Assembly: GCA_045537455.1 (NCBI GenBank)
Contig: JAZSPM010000030.1
Coordinates: forward strand, 1-64,000
Origin: Ornithomonoglobus_A sp045537455
GTDB taxonomy: Bacteria > Bacillota > Clostridia > UBA1381
Direction: 5' to 3'
Length of the DNA: 64,000 bases
Part shown: positions 32,832-41,287 of the stretch, in pieces
Layout: each line of letters begins with the position of its first letter
Numbering within the stretch: position 1 is the first letter of the stretch
The notes under the pieces: generated by a model
What the model was told of the DNA's origin: nothing
Seen by the model: only the letters and a program-made list of their open reading frames with translations
The model's database searches: none
Position numbers and translations under genes: made by a program

Positions 32832-33683
32832 ATGAAAATAGGAGTTAGCTCATATTCATTCAGTCAGTATACTTCAAAGGGTAAAATGACTCTTGAGGAA
32901 GCAGTAGTAAAGGCAGCACAGATGGGATTTGATGCGATTGAATTCATTCCTTTTGAGGCACCGGAGGGAAAGACTAAAATTGAATATGCAAAGGATTTAA
33001 AAAAGCTTGCAGAGGATAATAATATAGAGATTTCAGCGTATGTTGTAGGTGCAAATCTTCTTTGCGACAGCGAGGAAGCAGAGCGTGAAGCAGTTGAAGG
33101 TGTTAAGGCTAACATTGATATTGCAAACGCATTAGGTGTTAAGCTTTTCAGACATGACGTGGCATTTAAGCTGCCTATGCACAGAAGCTTTGATTCAGTG
33201 CTTGAACAGACTGCACCGTTAATCAGTGAGATTGCAGAATACGGCGAAAAATTCGGTATAATAACAATGATTGAAAATCATGGTCATGCTTTTCAGGATG
33301 TTGTAAGAGTTGAAAAAACATACAATACGGTAAATCATAAAAATTTCAGTTTGCTTATTGATATAGGTAATTTTATGTGTGCAGATGAAGAACCGGTTAT
33401 AAATGTATCAAAGCTTGCAAATCTTGCATCGCACGTACATTTAAAGGATTTTGTTAAGATTGATTATTACAGTGATGCCTCGAAGGAAAATTGCTTCAAT
33501 ACAAGAGGTTGTAATTATTTAAGAGGTACAGCGGCAGGGTATGGTGACGCAAAGACTGCTCAGTGTGTACAGATTTTAAAGAATGCAGGCTATGATGGTT
33601 ATCTTGATATAGAATTTGAAGGTCCTGAGGATTGTATACAGGAGCTTGAAAAAGGCTTGTCATTCATAAGAGGAATTTTATAA
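32832..33683 (+). CDS. sugar phosphate isomerase/epimerase (AP endonuclease 2-like)
   Basis: 283-residue TIM-barrel metalloenzyme. Visible ligand motifs are Glu in DAIEFIPFEAPEG, Glu in MIENHGHAFQ (about residue 148), Asp in LLIDIGNFM, His in SHVHLKDF, and the terminal Glu in YLDIEFEGPED. It is the second gene of the Gfo operon, so it probably acts on the keto product of that dehydrogenase. AGGAAG lies before the ATG and a terminator follows. Confidence 0.8.
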   Translation: MKIGVSSYSFSQYTSKGKMTLEEAVVKAAQMGFDAIEFIPFEAPEGKTKIEYAKDLKKLAEDNNIEISAYVVGANLLCDSEEAEREAVEGVKANIDIANALGVKLFRHDVAFKLPMHRSFDSVLEQTAPLISEIAEYGEKFGIITMIENHGHAFQDVVRVEKTYNTVNHKNFSLLIDIGNFMCADEEPVINVSKLANLASHVHLKDFVKIDYYSDASKENCFNTRGCNYLRGTAAGYGDAKTAQCVQILKNAGYDGYLDIEFEGPEDCIQELEKGLSFIRGIL

Positions 33684-33690
33684 TATACAA

Positions 33691-33716
33691 AAAGGTCTCG
33701 AAAGAGACCTTTTTTT
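33691..33716 (+). terminator. terminator of the Gfo/isomerase operon
   Basis: AAAGGTCTC / GAGACCTTT with a 4-base loop and T7. Confidence 0.9.
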
Positions 33717-33724
33717 GTTGCATG

Positions 33725-33757
33725 TAAAAAAATGACTTCTGCTTATGCAGAAGTCAT
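33725..33757 (-). terminator. terminator of pnp
   Basis: ATGACTTCTGC / GCAGAAGTCAT hairpin; on the minus strand it is followed by a run of seven T. Confidence 0.85.
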
Positions 33758-33766
33758 TTCGGGTAT

Positions 33767-35860
33767 TTATGCATTTGCGATTATATCCATTGCGTCTTTT
33801 CTTGAAAGTGAAATCTTGCCTGTTTTTGTGTCGATTTCTGTTACCATAACAATCATTTCGTCGCCTTCCTTGCAAACGTCCTCAACCTTTTCAACACGCT
33901 CTCTGTCAAGCTTTGAAATGTGGCATAAGCCGTCCTTGCCCGGAAGAATTTCGATGAATGCACCGAAGTCCTTGATTGTCTTAACAACACCCTTATAGAT
34001 ACGTCCAACCTCAGGCTCTTCAACTATTTTTTCAATAGCCTTTCTTGCAGCATTGCCGCTTTCCTGAGTTGTTGCAAAGATGTGGATTGTTCCATCATCT
34101 TCAATATCAATCTTAGCACCTGTATCAGCAACGATTCCCTGAATAACCTTACCGCCCTGACCGATAACTTCTCTTATCTTATCAGGATCAATCTTCATTG
34201 TTGCAACCTTTGGAGCATAAGGTGAAAGCTCTTTTCTTGATTCAGGAATAGCCTTCAGAAGAATATCGTCAATGATGTGGTATCTTGCATCTCTTGTCTT
34301 TGTGAATGCTTCCCAGATAACTTCGTATGGAAGACCGTCGTTCTTTATATCAACCTGAATTGAAGTGATACCCTTTTTTGTACCTGCTACCTTAAAGTCC
34401 ATTTCGCCGTAGAAGTCTTCAAGTCCCTGAATGTCAACCATTGTTGTGAAGCCCTCATCTGTTGTGATAAGACCGCATGAAATACCGGCAACAGGAGCTT
34501 TGATAGGAACACCTGCTGCCATAAGAGCAAGAGTTGAACCGCAGACACTACCCTGTGATGTTGAACCGTTTGATGAAAGTACTTCTGAAACGACTCTGAT
34601 TGCGTATGGGAACTCGTCCTCTGAAGGAAGTACAGGAACAAGTGAACGCTCTGCCAATGCACCGTGACCGATTTCACGTCTGCCAGGACCTCTTGATGGC
34701 TTTGTTTCGCCAACTGAGTATGATGGGAAGTTGTAGTGGTGCATATATCTCTTTGTTTCTTCTGTGTCGATACCGTCAAGCTTCTGAATTTCTGAAAGCG
34801 GAGCAAGTGTTGCGATTGAAAGTACCTGAGTCTGTCCTCTTGTGAACATACCTGAACCGTGAGTTCTTGGAAGTAAATCAACCTCAGCTGCAAGCGGTCT
34901 GATTTCGTTAAGACCTCTGCCGTCAACACGTCTGCCCTCGTATAACCAAGCTCTTACAATTTCCTTTTGCATCTTGTAAAGGATTTCGCCAAGCTGTTCT
35001 CTTATTTCAGGGAACTGCTCCTCTAACTTTTCAATCACTTCATCTTCAACAACGCCCATTCTTTCGTCTCTGATGTTTTTGTCATCAGTGTCAAGAGCGT
35101 GCTGGATTTTTTCATAAGCCATAGCCTTTATAGCATCATAAAGATCATGGTCGATGTCATGAGCTTCGTATTCAAATTTTTCCTTGCCGATTTCAGCAGT
35201 AATTCCTTCGATAAAGTCACAGATTCTTATGATTTCCTGATGAGCAAACTTGATACCGTCAAGCATAACGCTTTCTTCGATTTCATTTGCACCTGCTTCA
35301 ATCATAACAACCTTTGCCTTTGTGCCGGCAACAGTTACGTGCATTTCGCTCTTTTCTCTTTGCTCAACAGTTGGGTTTATAACAAACTCACCATCAACAA
35401 GACCAAGCCATACACCACCGATAGGACCAGCCCAAGGAATATCTGAAATTGAAAGTGCAACTGAAGTACCAATCATAGCTGCGACTTCAGGAGGGTTGTC
35501 CTGCTCAACTGAAAGAACTGTAGCAACAACGCATACGTCGTTTCTTAAATCAGCAGGGAATAGAGGACGGATAGGTCTGTCAATAACACGGCTTGTAAGT
35601 ATTGCCTTTTCTGATGGCTTACCCTCTCTCTTGATGTAGCCGCCCGGGATTTTACCAACCGAGTACAGCTTTTCTTCATAATCAACACTAAGAGGGAAGA
35701 AGTCAACGCCTTCTCTTGGTGTTCTTGAAGCTGTTACGTTTACCATTACTACTGTATCGCCGTAACGAACAACACAGTGACCGTTTGCCAGTTGAGCCAT
35801 CTTGCCTGTTTCAATAACAAGCGGACGACCTGCAAGTGTAGTTTCAAATTGTCTGAACAT
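33767..35860 (-). CDS. pnp: polynucleotide phosphorylase
   Basis: 697-residue 3'-5' exoribonuclease using phosphate, part of RNA turnover. It has two RNase PH domains (start FETTLAGRPLVIETGKMAQ; second near GRGLNEIRPLAAEVDLLPR), a catalytic-type Asp in EDFYGEMDFKVAGT, a KH domain (IREVIGQGGKVIQ, about residue 565) and a C-terminal S1 domain (GRIYKGVVKTIKDFGAFIE). Length and domain order are normal. It lies downstream of rpsO on the same strand, the conserved arrangement, and is preceded by a strongly base-paired leader. Confidence 0.98.
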   Translation of the reverse strand: MFRQFETTLAGRPLVIETGKMAQLANGHCVVRYGDTVVMVNVTASRTPREGVDFFPLSVDYEEKLYSVGKIPGGYIKREGKPSEKAILTSRVIDRPIRPLFPADLRNDVCVVATVLSVEQDNPPEVAAMIGTSVALSISDIPWAGPIGGVWLGLVDGEFVINPTVEQREKSEMHVTVAGTKAKVVMIEAGANEIEESVMLDGIKFAHQEIIRICDFIEGITAEIGKEKFEYEAHDIDHDLYDAIKAMAYEKIQHALDTDDKNIRDERMGVVEDEVIEKLEEQFPEIREQLGEILYKMQKEIVRAWLYEGRRVDGRGLNEIRPLAAEVDLLPRTHGSGMFTRGQTQVLSIATLAPLSEIQKLDGIDTEETKRYMHHYNFPSYSVGETKPSRGPGRREIGHGALAERSLVPVLPSEDEFPYAIRVVSEVLSSNGSTSQGSVCGSTLALMAAGVPIKAPVAGISCGLITTDEGFTTMVDIQGLEDFYGEMDFKVAGTKKGITSIQVDIKNDGLPYEVIWEAFTKTRDARYHIIDDILLKAIPESRKELSPYAPKVATMKIDPDKIREVIGQGGKVIQGIVADTGAKIDIEDDGTIHIFATTQESGNAARKAIEKIVEEPEVGRIYKGVVKTIKDFGAFIEILPGKDGLCHISKLDRERVEKVEDVCKEGDEMIVMVTEIDTKTGKISLSRKDAMDIIANA

Positions 35861-35888
35861 AATTTTTTCTCCTTTTCTGATTTTTTTG

Positions 35889-35966
35889 GGGAGATATTGT
35901 AAGCAGATAATCGCAGCGGATAAACAATGCTTGTCCGTTCCGGTTATATGCTCAACAGTATCTCCT
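35889..35966 (-). promoter_or_regulatory. structured leader between rpsO and pnp
   Basis: On the minus strand GGAGATA (35959-35965) pairs with TATCTCC (35890-35896), extended by TGT/ACA and AGCA/TGCT. Inside it, CGGACAA and TTG..TCCG form an inner hairpin. The fold occupies nearly the whole intergenic space before the pnp ribosome binding site. Confidence 0.55.
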
Positions 35967-35979
35967 TTGATATATCATA

Positions 35980-36010
35980 ATAGGCAAACAGAAAAATCCG
36001 TTTGCCTATT
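35980..36010 (-). terminator. hairpin after rpsO
   Basis: ATAGGCAAAC / GTTTGCCTAT perfect arms. There is no good T-run on the minus strand, so it may act as an RNA-stabilising or partial terminator. Confidence 0.55.
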
Positions 36011-36020
36011 GATAACTAAA

Positions 36021-36287
36021 TTACTTTCTTAAACCAAGCTTTGCAACAAGAGTTCTGTATCTTTCGATATCCTGATCTGCAAGATACTTCAAAAGACCAC
36101 GTCTCTTACCAACCATCATCAAAAGACCTCTTCTTGAGTGGTGGTCCTTCTTGTGGAAGTTCAAGTGCTCATTGTTAAGGTGGTTGATTCTCTCTGTTAG
36201 AAGAGCAATCTGTACCTCAGGTGAACCTGTATCACCTTCATGAGTAGCAAATTCAGCGATAAGCTGCTGCTTTCTTTCCTTTGTCAT
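36021..36287 (-). CDS. rpsO: ribosomal protein S15
   Basis: 88-residue small-subunit protein binding 16S rRNA. The full family pattern is present: IAEFATHEGDTGSPEVQIAL, HLNNEHLNFHKKDHHSRRGL and the LLKYLADQDIERY end. Normal length. Good AGGAGG site upstream. It precedes pnp on the same strand. Confidence 0.98.
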   Translation of the reverse strand: MTKERKQQLIAEFATHEGDTGSPEVQIALLTERINHLNNEHLNFHKKDHHSRRGLLMMVGKRRGLLKYLADQDIERYRTLVAKLGLRK

Positions 36288-36405
36288 GTTGTTGTCACCT
36301 CCTATGATAAATTATCCCCTCATGCCGGGAAGCCGTTGGTGATTCGGACTTCTAAGACATAGGTTGAATCTTGTAATCTTAAAAATAATTTGTAAAGCGT
36401 AAGCC

Positions 36406-36606
36406 TTACTTTCTGTTGAAACGTCTGTTGAACTTTTCAACTCTACCGCCTGTATCTACAAGCTTCTGCTTACCTGTGAAGAACGGATGGCACTTTGAAC
36501 AGATTTCAACTTGGATGTTTTCCTTTGTTGAGCCTGTTGCTATAACCTCACCGCAAGCGCAGGTAATGGTAGTTTGCTTGTAATCAGGATGAATTCCTTC
36601 TTTCAC
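36406..36606 (-). CDS. rpmE: ribosomal protein L31 (zinc-binding form)
   Basis: 66-residue large-subunit protein. Cysteines in TCACGEV and VEICSKCHPF form the zinc-binding C+ type. The C-terminal VEKFNRRFNRK is typical. Its own promoter lies upstream. Confidence 0.97.
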   Translation of the reverse strand: MKEGIHPDYKQTTITCACGEVIATGSTKENIQVEICSKCHPFFTGKQKLVDTGGRVEKFNRRFNRK

Positions 36607-36661
36607 TACCGTTTCCTCCTTATAAATATTAATATGCTATGCTCATAACATACCATCAGAT

Positions 36662-36690
36662 ATTATACTACAATATTGCTGATGTGTCAA
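36662..36690 (-). promoter_or_regulatory. sigma-A promoter of rpmE
   Basis: On the minus strand TTGACA (36690-36685), 17-base spacer, TATAAT (36667-36662): a consensus promoter. Confidence 0.85.
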
Positions 36691-36936
36691 GTGTTTTTTG
36701 TAATTACTTCCTGAAAGTAATAATTTTGTTAAAAAATACGGAATATAATTTATATATTTATTATTTTCAGTGCAAATTGAAAAAATTCAATAAAAAATTA
36801 TCCAGTAATTAAAAACTTAAAAAATATTTTAAATTACACTTGAAAAAACTGTAAAAATGTAGTATTATATAAGTAGTGTATATATAATGCAGGGCAGAAG
36901 AGGCTGTCCGCAAATAAAAATAAGGGGAGATTAGTT
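36691..36936. other. intergenic region between divergent rpmE and nrdR
   Basis: Very AT-rich. Besides the rpmE promoter it holds the nrdR promoter TTGAAA (36840-36845), 17-base spacer, TATTAT (36863-36868). I see no further gene or NrdR box. Confidence 0.55.
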
Positions 36937-37392
36937 ATGAGGTGTCCTTACTGCGGATTTATAGAAAGTAAAGTTATAGATTCAAGACCTACAGAAGAAA
37001 ATAATGTAATAAGAAGAAGACGTGAGTGTTTGAAATGTCAGAAGCGTTTTACTACATATGAAAAGTTAGAAGCAATATCACTTGTTGTTGTAAAAAAAGA
37101 CCAGTCAAGACAGCAGTATGACCGTAATAAGGTTCTGAAGGGAATTATAACTGCCTGTGAAAAACGTCCGATTTCACTTGCACAGATGGAACAGATTGCT
37201 GATGATATAGAAGGTGAATTATATCAGTCAATGGAGCGTGAATTTGAAAGCACAAAAATCGGCGAAAAAGTAATGGAAAAGCTCAAAAATCTTGATGAAG
37301 TTGCATATGTACGCTTTGCATCAGTTTATAAAAGATTTGATGACATACATACTTTTATGGCAGAGCTTCAGGAGCTTATTGACAAGAAATAA
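36937..37392 (+). CDS. nrdR: transcriptional repressor NrdR
   Basis: 151-residue nucleotide-sensing repressor of ribonucleotide reductase genes. The N-terminal zinc ribbon has RCPYCG and CLKCQKRFTTYE. The ATP-cone domain (about residues 49-139) starts VVVKKDQSRQQYDRNKVLKG, with YVRFASVYKRFDD near 125. Normal length and single-gene transcription. Confidence 0.97.
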   Translation: MRCPYCGFIESKVIDSRPTEENNVIRRRRECLKCQKRFTTYEKLEAISLVVVKKDQSRQQYDRNKVLKGIITACEKRPISLAQMEQIADDIEGELYQSMEREFESTKIGEKVMEKLKNLDEVAYVRFASVYKRFDDIHTFMAELQELIDKK

Positions 37393-37449
37393 TAAAAAGT
37401 CACTATTGCGAATGTCGTTCGCATAGCTCACTCCTATAAGATAAAAATG

Positions 37450-37484
37450 AACCGACCTCAAAAGAGGTCGGTTCTGTTTTTTTT
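37450..37484. terminator. bidirectional terminator nrdR / spoVT
   Basis: ACCGACCTC / GAGGTCGGT with an AAAA loop, T-run after CTG on the plus strand and an A-rich stretch serving the minus strand. Confidence 0.9.
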
Positions 37485-38019
37485 AGCCTTCCATGTGTCT
37501 GCCTAAAAATCCGGCTGCGGATTCAGCAAGCTTTTCTTCCACTTCTGAAGGGCTTTCGTTGTCTTTCATAATGAAAAGTACGGAGCCTATTGTGTCGCCC
37601 TCTGCAACGATTGGAACAACAATGCCTGCATTGTATTTGTCATTTCCGTCGGCAACCGATACTGATTTGCCTGTCTGATGATTAATAAAGATTTTATCGT
37701 TCATTACCTTATCCAAATCAGATGAAACCGGCTTTTCAATTAAATCTTTTTTCGGCAGACCTGAAACTGCAATTACGTTATCACGGTCTGTTATACAAGC
37801 ACCGTGACCTGAAGCCTTTGCAAGAGTTTCGACATAATCTGCTGCAAAATCTCCAAGCTCACCGATTGGTGAATATTTTTTAAATATAACTTCGCCGTCT
37901 TTTTCGGTATAAATTTCAAGAGGGTCTCCCTCTCTTATACGCATTGTTCTGCGGATTTCCTTTGGAATAACTACTCTTCCTAAATCATCTATTCTTCTTA
38001 CTATTCCTGTCGCTTTCAT
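37483..38019 (-). CDS. spoVT: stage V sporulation protein T
   Basis: 178-residue forespore transcription factor of the AbrB family. The swapped-hairpin DNA-binding domain (MKATGIVRRIDDLGRVVIPK, then RIREGDPLEIYTEKDGEVI) occupies residues 1-50, and a GAF-like domain follows to the end. Length matches SpoVT and excludes the short AbrB/Abh paralogues. It is direct evidence that the organism forms spores. Confidence 0.95.
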   Translation of the reverse strand: MKATGIVRRIDDLGRVVIPKEIRRTMRIREGDPLEIYTEKDGEVIFKKYSPIGELGDFAADYVETLAKASGHGACITDRDNVIAVSGLPKKDLIEKPVSSDLDKVMNDKIFINHQTGKSVSVADGNDKYNAGIVVPIVAEGDTIGSVLFIMKDNESPSEVEEKLAESAAGFLGRHMEG

Positions 38020-38105
38020 TTTTATTTCCTCCCAAATTAAAGTTGATATGTAGTCATATTATGTGTTGTTTGGGGATTTTTATGCAAGGAAAAAGGTGGT
38101 GTTTT

Positions 38106-40370
38106 TTAATAGATGTTTCTGCTTATAATTTCATCCTGTATACTTTCATCAAGATTTACAAAATATACCGATAGTCCTGAAACTCTTACAATAAGATGCT
38201 TGTATTCTTCAGGATTTTTTCGGGCGGCTTTCAGTTCTTCAACAGAAAGATGATTAAGCTGTAAATTCGGGCAGCCCGACAGTCCTGCTGCTTTTATAAA
38301 TGAAGCTAATTTCTTTTCGTCTATTCCGGGTGATAGTATAATGTCCAAAACACTGATACCTGAAATTCTTGTATAATCAACATTTTTTAAAGTTTCAAAA
38401 ATTTCCGTTAAATTATTAGATTTTTGCAATCTGCTTTCGGCAATTCCCTGACTCAAATATTCGCCGTCTTTTCTTCCGTCGGCGGTTGCGCGTACATATC
38501 CTGCAAAGGTTTTATATAAATAATATGTAAACATACTCATAATATTTTTGCCGCCTCGTTCGTTGGGGATTTCTGTAATGCAACTGTTCAAATCACCAAT
38601 AAACTGATTTGCAAGCATATCTACATTTTTGTTTCCGTGACCGTATTTTGGGAGTTGTATACATTTTTGATGTAATTCTTCTGCATTTTCCCAGTTATTT
38701 AAAAGAATATCTGAAAACTGCTTTAGTGTAAGCTCATGACGGTCATATACAATGGTCTTTATTGCATACAACGAATCAATAAGAGTAGCAATTCCGCAAA
38801 GGCATATTGTTGAAAAGTTGTATTTTGCACCTCCGGCAGTGTAATCTTTTCCGTTTTCAATACATCCTTCATGAGTGGAGGAGAAAAGCGGACAAGGATT
38901 AATGTTTTTCTGTTCCAATCCCATAATTACCTGAGTTTCAGAGGCTTTTTGAATCAGTCTTTTGGCGTTTGATAAAAACTTAGAATAAAACTCATCAAAG
39001 CTTGATGCATCGGTTATAATATCAGGCAAAGCTGTGTTTTTGATAGATTCGCTTATTTTAGAAGTGTTAAGCGACATATCGAGTATTGCAGGTAATAGTA
39101 CATACATATAAGCTCCTGCGGTGTGGCCTGCTCCTTCTACCATGGTTTCCTGACAGCCACCGTTTACATAGCGTCTTGCATCAGATGTTTCAAAACCGCA
39201 TTTTTCAAGCGACGGAATTACCACATCGTCGCATGAGAGTGCAAAATTATTATGACCTTTTATTATTTTTTTACTTATAAGCTCCAAATATTCGTCGGGT
39301 GAATTTTGGGAATAACGTACATTTAATTTAGGAGCGACAAGATTCATTTCGCAATGAACATCAATTATTAGCTTTGTAACTTCATTAAATACGGGTGTTC
39401 CGTTACTGTCGCAGCCGCCTAACGCAATACAGGTACTTGTTTCCGGCCATCCGCTTTCAATGCTTTTGAATTTAATATCAGTAGGCATTAACCATATACG
39501 AATAAGCTCTTTTGCTTCATCTTTTGTTATTTTATTGTTTTTAATGTCGTTTTCATACAGCTTGCCTAAGAGCAAATCTACCTGACCTAAAACTGAAATT
39601 CCAACCGCTTCAAGACTGCCTATTGTTTCTCGCAAAAACCATATCATTGCAAGCCCTTCATAAAAGCTTTCAGGTGGATTTTCGGGAACACGCTTTGCTG
39701 CATTGACTATCATTTTCATGTATTTTATTTGTGTGCTGTTTTCGCATTTTTCAATAGCTTCTTCTGCTGCCTTTGAAAATTTATTTGCGATTTTTATAAG
39801 TGCGTTACAGCTTTTTTCGCAAGCATCACAAAAGGTATACTCATCTGAATCAACAGAAAAACGTATTTTGCTTTCTTCTATTTTTTTTAATAAACCTGAA
39901 ATTCCTATATTAAACAACAGGGTGTATCCTAATGAATGATGGTCGCTGTCAAATCCGGGTGTTGGTGTTCTGTACAAGCCCAGATGCGTTCGCCAACTTT
40001 CTCCGATTTTTGCACATAGAATATCAAGATCGGAATATGCCTGTGCTGTTTTTTCGCATGAAAAAGCCTTATCTCTTTGTTTTTGCTTGAATACATCAAC
40101 CGGTTCACTACGAGTTCCCCAGCTATAAGCACTCTTTATACCCATTTCATAAAAAAATGGACTGTTTAAAAATATAACCGGCTCAAAATGCTCTGCGATT
40201 GAGGTATGAAGCAGGCTTTTTGCACTTACACTTGAAAGATTTGAGCTACCGTTGTAAAAGTCCTTCATATCATCTGATATGAGTTGATGTATTCTTTGAT
40301 AGTTCTCGTCGTTTTTTAAGTCAAGATTATCGTAATAATCCTTCATTTCTTTATATATCATAATCATCAC
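38106..40370 (-). CDS. glycyl radical enzyme, PFL/dehydratase family (no activase beside it)
   Basis: 754 residues. The thiyl cysteine is in RRYVNGGCQETM (C-x-E form, as in dehydratases and C-C/C-O lyases rather than pyruvate formate-lyase with its Cys-Cys pair). The radical glycine is in VRVSGLSVYFVNL near residue 730, with the family end QDEIISRN. An oxygen-sensitive enzyme needing a radical-SAM activase is implied, and none is adjacent. It is divergent from an AraC gene at 40510. RVSGL departs from the usual RVxGY/F. Substrate unknown; dehydration of a polyol or sugar acid would fit the neighbourhood. The start is one of four clustered Met codons. Confidence 0.85.
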   Translation of the reverse strand: MMIMIYKEMKDYYDNLDLKNDENYQRIHQLISDDMKDFYNGSSNLSSVSAKSLLHTSIAEHFEPVIFLNSPFFYEMGIKSAYSWGTRSEPVDVFKQKQRDKAFSCEKTAQAYSDLDILCAKIGESWRTHLGLYRTPTPGFDSDHHSLGYTLLFNIGISGLLKKIEESKIRFSVDSDEYTFCDACEKSCNALIKIANKFSKAAEEAIEKCENSTQIKYMKMIVNAAKRVPENPPESFYEGLAMIWFLRETIGSLEAVGISVLGQVDLLLGKLYENDIKNNKITKDEAKELIRIWLMPTDIKFKSIESGWPETSTCIALGGCDSNGTPVFNEVTKLIIDVHCEMNLVAPKLNVRYSQNSPDEYLELISKKIIKGHNNFALSCDDVVIPSLEKCGFETSDARRYVNGGCQETMVEGAGHTAGAYMYVLLPAILDMSLNTSKISESIKNTALPDIITDASSFDEFYSKFLSNAKRLIQKASETQVIMGLEQKNINPCPLFSSTHEGCIENGKDYTAGGAKYNFSTICLCGIATLIDSLYAIKTIVYDRHELTLKQFSDILLNNWENAEELHQKCIQLPKYGHGNKNVDMLANQFIGDLNSCITEIPNERGGKNIMSMFTYYLYKTFAGYVRATADGRKDGEYLSQGIAESRLQKSNNLTEIFETLKNVDYTRISGISVLDIILSPGIDEKKLASFIKAAGLSGCPNLQLNHLSVEELKAARKNPEEYKHLIVRVSGLSVYFVNLDESIQDEIISRNIY

Positions 40371-40420
40371 TCCTTGTATGGATTTTATTACAGTATAATA
40401 AATAAAAAACAGAGTGTCAA

Positions 40421-40491
40421 TGATATATAATATTTTAAAATTGATATATAATTTTTTTTATGTTGACAAATTGTATTTTGTAATATATAAT
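40421..40491 (+). promoter_or_regulatory. triple direct repeat and promoter between glycyl radical enzyme gene and araC-type gene
   Basis: TGATATATAAT at 40421 and 40442 (21 bases apart) and TAATATATAAT at 40481. TTGACA (40463-40468), a 17-base spacer and TATAAT (40486-40491) form a consensus promoter for the AraC gene, whose -10 overlaps the third repeat, suggesting autoregulation. Confidence 0.65.
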
Positions 40492-40509
40492 TTATATGGG
40501 TGATGTTAT

Positions 40510-41283
40510 ATGAAGGTTACAAGAATACAGATTAATATGGTTTTACCTGAAACCTTTATGCTGAATTTTCCTAATGGAAGAGATGATTATCTTTTTGTAA
40601 TGTTTAAATCCCCGTCAATTCTTACGTTAAACGGAAAAGATTTTGCGGTGGATAAAGGTGATGCTGTCTTATTTAATAAATTTGACCCACAAAGGTATTA
40701 TCCTTCAAAAGGAAAGTTTGTGCATGATTTTATGCACTTTGAATTTGAAAATGAAACTGAACGTAAGGAGTTTTCGAATTTACCGTTTTCTACTGTTATT
40801 CATACAAATAACTATGGTGAATTATCCAGAATATTAAAGCTTATTTTACGCTATTTTATAGCTGATTCTTCTGTAGATAAAGCTATTATGCAAAATTTGG
40901 GACGGGTTTTTCTGTTAATGCTGAAAAATAATGCTGTCAATTTACAGGATAAGCATTTTCCTGAGCTTCTTGATTTGCGTACTGAAATACACAGTAATCC
41001 TCAGTTACCGTGGACTACGGAAGATATGGCAAAAAAAGTCGCATTAAGTAATTCTTATTTTCAGGTGATTTATAAAAATACTTTCGGAATAAGCTGTATG
41101 GCAGACGTGATAAATTCAAGAATAGAAATGGCTAAGAATCTGTTAATAAATTCTGATGTGACAGTTTCTCAAACAGCAGAAGCCTGCGGATATAATAATG
41201 AAGAACATTTTATCAGACAATTTAAAACAAAAGAAGGAATAACGCCGTATGCATTCCGCAAACAATCAGGCGTTATTCCGTGA
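40510..41283 (+). CDS. AraC-family transcriptional regulator C
   Basis: 257 residues with an N-terminal cupin-like sensor (ILTLNGKDFAVDKGDAVLFN, about 37-56) and a C-terminal double helix-turn-helix (LPWTTEDMAKKVALSNSYFQ; CGYNNEEHFIRQFKTKEG). Divergent from the glycyl radical enzyme and likely its regulator. The ATG follows GGGTGATG. Confidence 0.85.
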   Translation: MKVTRIQINMVLPETFMLNFPNGRDDYLFVMFKSPSILTLNGKDFAVDKGDAVLFNKFDPQRYYPSKGKFVHDFMHFEFENETERKEFSNLPFSTVIHTNNYGELSRILKLILRYFIADSSVDKAIMQNLGRVFLLMLKNNAVNLQDKHFPELLDLRTEIHSNPQLPWTTEDMAKKVALSNSYFQVIYKNTFGISCMADVINSRIEMAKNLLINSDVTVSQTAEACGYNNEEHFIRQFKTKEGITPYAFRKQSGVIP

Positions 41284-41287
41284 TTAA

